NCBI GenBank assembly: GCA_959028445.1
Contig: CAUFRY010000057.1
Location: 1-7,448 of the forward strand
Direction of reading: 5' to 3'
Source: an uncultured Collinsella sp.
Lineage (GTDB): Bacteria; Actinomycetota; Coriobacteriia; Coriobacteriales; Coriobacteriaceae
Length of the DNA: 7,448 nt
Shown: positions 5,859 to 7,448 of the stretch, in pieces
How positions within the stretch are numbered: the stretch's first letter is position 1
How the letters are laid out: each line of letters opens with the position of its first letter
Program-made: the position numbers and the translations under genes
The notes under the pieces: model-generated
Told to the model about the DNA's origin: nothing
Database searches by the model: none
What the model saw: only the letters and a program-made list of their open reading frames with translations

Positions 5859-5891
5859 CCGCCGCGAGGGAGCTGCCTTCCCTCGCGGCGG
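5859..5891. repeat. GC-rich hairpin, 12-bp perfect arms
   Basis: CCGCCGCGAGGG (5859-5870) pairs perfectly with CCCTCGCGGCGG (5880-5891) around AGCTGCCTT. TCTTCT follows on the plus strand, so it might back up the terminator at 5743. Because it abuts the dispersed repeat at 5818, it could instead be part of that element. Confidence 0.55.
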
Positions 5892-5908
5892 TCTTCTAGC
5901 AGAAAAAC

Positions 5909-6029
5909 CAAGTGAGTAGGCTTTTTGCAGGAGGTCAAGCACGCCCCAAAACGCCACAGCTCTGACCTGCGGTTTTATTGAGTATTTGTTGCGATGTGCT
6001 CGGCATATCCAAATAAGTCTACTCACTTG
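5909..6029. repeat. 121-bp element with 11-bp terminal inverted repeats
   Basis: CAAGTGAGTAG (5909-5919) is matched by CTACTCACTTG (6019-6029). Next to them CTTTTTG and CAAATAAG are partly complementary. Further in, GCAGGAGGTCA (5927-5937) opposes TGACCTGC with a three-base bulge. The whole unit can fold as nested hairpins and encodes nothing convincing. It resembles a MITE-like or extragenic palindromic element. Confidence 0.5.
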
Positions 6030-6052
6030 CATCTAAGACGCACCAGATAGGC

Positions 6053-6091
6053 AAAAACCGCCGCAAAAAGGGGGCCGGTTCCCTTCGCGGC
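6053..6091 (-). terminator. Intrinsic terminator of the DUF4143 ATPase gene
   Basis: On the minus strand GCCGCGAAGGG (6091-6081) pairs with CCCCCTTTTTGCGGC (6074-6060) around AACCGG, and the stem is followed by GGTTTTT (6059-6053). It lies about 23 bases after the ATPase stop codon. Confidence 0.75.
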
Positions 6092-6113
6092 AGCCGTTAA
6101 TACGCCGAGCTTG

Positions 6114-7283
6114 TTATCGTAAAAGCCAATCACGCGCCGAAACCACACTACAGTCTTTCGACTCATACGTTGAGTCCACGCGGGCCACAACATAGCGCGC
6201 ATCTTTTGCAATGTCGATCTCATCGCATACAGTCTGTAGATGGCGGGCGTACTTATCGTGATACGTTCTGGATGATTTTATTTCGATAGCCTTGGGACTC
6301 CCTGAGTTTGTACAGTCGAGCAAATCGATTTCACGCTTGCTGTCGTCCCTATAGAAATACAGCTCGGGATTCTCGCCCACGTTGAGATGGCTCTTCGCCG
6401 TTTCGGAAACGATGAGGTTTTCGAAAACGGCCCCCAGATAAGGGCTCTCCAATAGTTGCTCCAGTGATCCAATTTTGAGCAAGTAGCAGAGCAGCCCCGT
6501 GTCGTAAAAATAGAGCTTGGGCGTTTTAGTTAGACGCTTCTTGGCATTTGCATAATAGGGCTGCAGCGAAAACGTCAGGTAGCTCTGCTCCAGAATGGAC
6601 AACCAGCTTTTAATGGTCGATACGCTCACGCCCGTATCTCGAGAAAGCGAGGATATATTGATGAGGGCACCGACGCTCTGAGCAATTATGGACAGAAACT
6701 TATGAAACTCCGCCTTATTGCGCACATCAAGCAAGCCCACAACATCGCGCTCAACATAGGTATCGATATAGCTGGGAAAATAAACCGAGGACGGCATTCC
6801 GGCGGAACGCAGGCGAGGGTATCCCCCTTCGAGCGCGAACAAATCCACTTCCAGCTGCCCCTGCTGGCCCCTCTCCGCTTCTCGAAACGATAATGGCAGC
6901 AATTTTAAGATCCCGACTCGCCCGGCAAGAGACTGCCCGATGCTTTTCATCATCAAAAAGTTTTGCGAGCCTGTAAGGATGTATTGACCGGCGTCTCCCC
7001 GCTCATCCGAAACAACCTGGATCATTGAAAACAAATCCGGGGCGTATTGCGCCTCATCGATGATGAGTCCGCCCTTTCGGTTGCGGATAAAACTCACCGG
7101 ATCCTCCAAGGCCGCGCGCCTCGTTTGAGGGTCCTCAAGCGTGACGTAGGAATAGTCGGGAAAGGCATGCCGAACCAGCGTAGACTTACCACTCTGCCTA
7201 GGCCCTGTCAACGACACAACAGGAAACCAGCCTGCCATGCGAATGAGCAACTCATGCAAATCCCTGTTAATGAACTCAGCCAT
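6114..7283 (-). CDS. AAA+ ATPase with C-terminal DUF4143 nuclease-like domain
   Basis: The 389-residue product has the full architecture of the widespread AAA/DUF4143 family. Visible are Walker A GPRQSGKST (27-35), Walker B GGLIIDEAQ (71-79; D76, E77), sensor 1 YILTGSQN (101-108) and the GRVGILKLLPLS segment (121-132) with a likely arginine finger at R122. A winged-helix-like stretch follows (INISSLSRDTGVSVSTIKSW, 208-227), then the C-terminal domain with the PD-(D/E)XK-type residues E288, D320, E334 and K336 (FENL, REID, IEIKSS). All key residues are present, so it is probably functional. The ATG at 7283 has AAGGGG seven bases upstream. A longer open frame from 7358 would run through a repeat array and is rejected. 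The cellular role of this family is poorly known. The gene is solitary, flanked by repeats and apparently lower in GC than DAHP synthase, consistent with acquisition by transfer. Confidence 0.92.
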   Translation of the reverse strand: MAEFINRDLHELLIRMAGWFPVVSLTGPRQSGKSTLVRHAFPDYSYVTLEDPQTRRAALEDPVSFIRNRKGGLIIDEAQYAPDLFSMIQVVSDERGDAGQYILTGSQNFLMMKSIGQSLAGRVGILKLLPLSFREAERGQQGQLEVDLFALEGGYPRLRSAGMPSSVYFPSYIDTYVERDVVGLLDVRNKAEFHKFLSIIAQSVGALINISSLSRDTGVSVSTIKSWLSILEQSYLTFSLQPYYANAKKRLTKTPKLYFYDTGLLCYLLKIGSLEQLLESPYLGAVFENLIVSETAKSHLNVGENPELYFYRDDSKREIDLLDCTNSGSPKAIEIKSSRTYHDKYARHLQTVCDEIDIAKDARYVVARVDSTYESKDCSVVSARDWLLR

Positions 7284-7305
7284 ATCAACGCCCCTTATTA
7301 CGCTG

Positions 7306-7371
7306 TTACCATAATCGAATAGTTTCATTCTCCATAATCTTATAGTAGCGTTTACCATAATCTTATAGTAA
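7306..7371. promoter_or_regulatory. Three near-palindromes at an exact 23-bp period, candidate operator
   Basis: CCATAATCTTATAGTA occurs at 7332-7347 and again at 7355-7370, and a diverged copy, CCATAATCGAATAGTT, occurs at 7309-7324. All are spaced exactly 23 bases. The outermost copy is centred in a 20-base dyad, TTACCATAATCTTATAGTAA (7352-7371), with one mismatched pair. The array begins 23 bases upstream of the ATPase start codon, between it and any upstream promoter, which is where a repressor would bind. The winged-helix stretch in the ATPase makes autoregulation possible but unproven. Confidence 0.65.
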
Positions 7372-7381
7372 CCCAGTTCAA
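7354..7381 (-). promoter_or_regulatory. Possible promoter of the ATPase gene
   Basis: On the minus strand TTGAAC (7381-7376) and TATGGT (7359-7354) are separated by 16 bases. The -10 box and spacer lie inside the outermost repeat of the 23-bp array. The match is moderate, and no better promoter was seen up to the window edge. Confidence 0.3.
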
Positions 7382-7401
7382 AAGCATTATTTATGGCTCT
7401 G

Positions 7402-7448
7402 TTAGACCAGGATTGACATTCCGCCCGTCATCTTCTTGCGATTGCACA
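7402..7448 (-). CDS. Possible C-terminus of a gene running off the window
   Basis: A minus-strand frame open to the window edge ends at TAA (7402-7404) with the residues CNRKKMTGGMSILV. Only 14 full codons are visible, so it may be chance. If real, it is a partial gene upstream of the ATPase in the same direction, with 118 bases between its stop and the ATPase start. I do not recognise the family. Confidence 0.25.
   Translation of the reverse strand, partial: CNRKKMTGGMSILV

Noticed and set aside
5808..6032. Minus-strand open frame of 74 codons
   Set aside because: It crosses three different repeat units and lacks a ribosome binding site.
7284..7358. N-terminal extension of the ATPase by 25 codons
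   Set aside because: It translates the 23-bp repeat array, and AAGGGG lies at the right distance before the ATG at 7283.
7306..7371. CRISPR array
   Set aside because: The unit is 23 bases with no variable spacers, and the copies are near-tandem and diverged.
7414..7419. TTGACA as a plus-strand -35 box
   Set aside because: No acceptable -10 sequence follows at 16-18 bases within the window, and no plus-strand gene is visible there.

Overview
The window looks like chromosomal DNA from a high-GC Gram-positive gut bacterium. A Collinsella-like member of the Coriobacteriia is the best guess. This rests on GC-rich third codon positions, on the mix of genes, and on intergenic palindromes built around motifs such as GGGACGTTCC. 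No rRNA or species marker is present, so the assignment is an inference.

Layout from left to right. Positions 1-449 hold a perfect 26-bp palindrome, a possible gene remnant on the minus strand, a 240-bp element with 37-bp inverted ends, and a hairpin carrying a repeat that recurs at 5818. A good sigma-70-type promoter (450-478) then drives a complete class I DAHP synthase (533-1564), the entry enzyme of aromatic amino-acid synthesis, which ends in a terminator nested in a larger inverted repeat. Positions 1700-1900 are dense in palindromic repeats. A GNAT acetyltransferase follows (2041-2691).

The 2736-3565 stretch is a minus-strand gene graveyard. It holds the C-terminal lobe of an atypical Ser/Thr protein kinase with a C-terminal zinc ribbon but no N-lobe, preceded by a second unassigned fragment in another frame. 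Next is an intact agmatine deiminase (3638-4759, minus) with its own terminator. It is divergent from a LuxR-type regulator (4938-5741, plus). The 178-bp gap between their starts holds two inverted repeats, which makes a local regulator-target pair plausible.

After the LuxR terminator, 5775-6113 contains only repeats and a terminator. An intact DUF4143-type AAA+ ATPase with a nuclease-like C-terminal domain follows (6114-7283, minus). Immediately upstream of it are three copies of a roughly palindromic sequence at an exact 23-bp period. The last 47 bases may be the C-terminus of another minus-strand gene.

The genes do not form one operon. Each intact gene has its own start signals, and most have their own terminator. 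The most interesting signals are the 23-bp repeat array, the agmatine deiminase/LuxR intergenic region, and the number of different palindromic elements. I found no CRISPR array, tRNA, rRNA or transposase gene.
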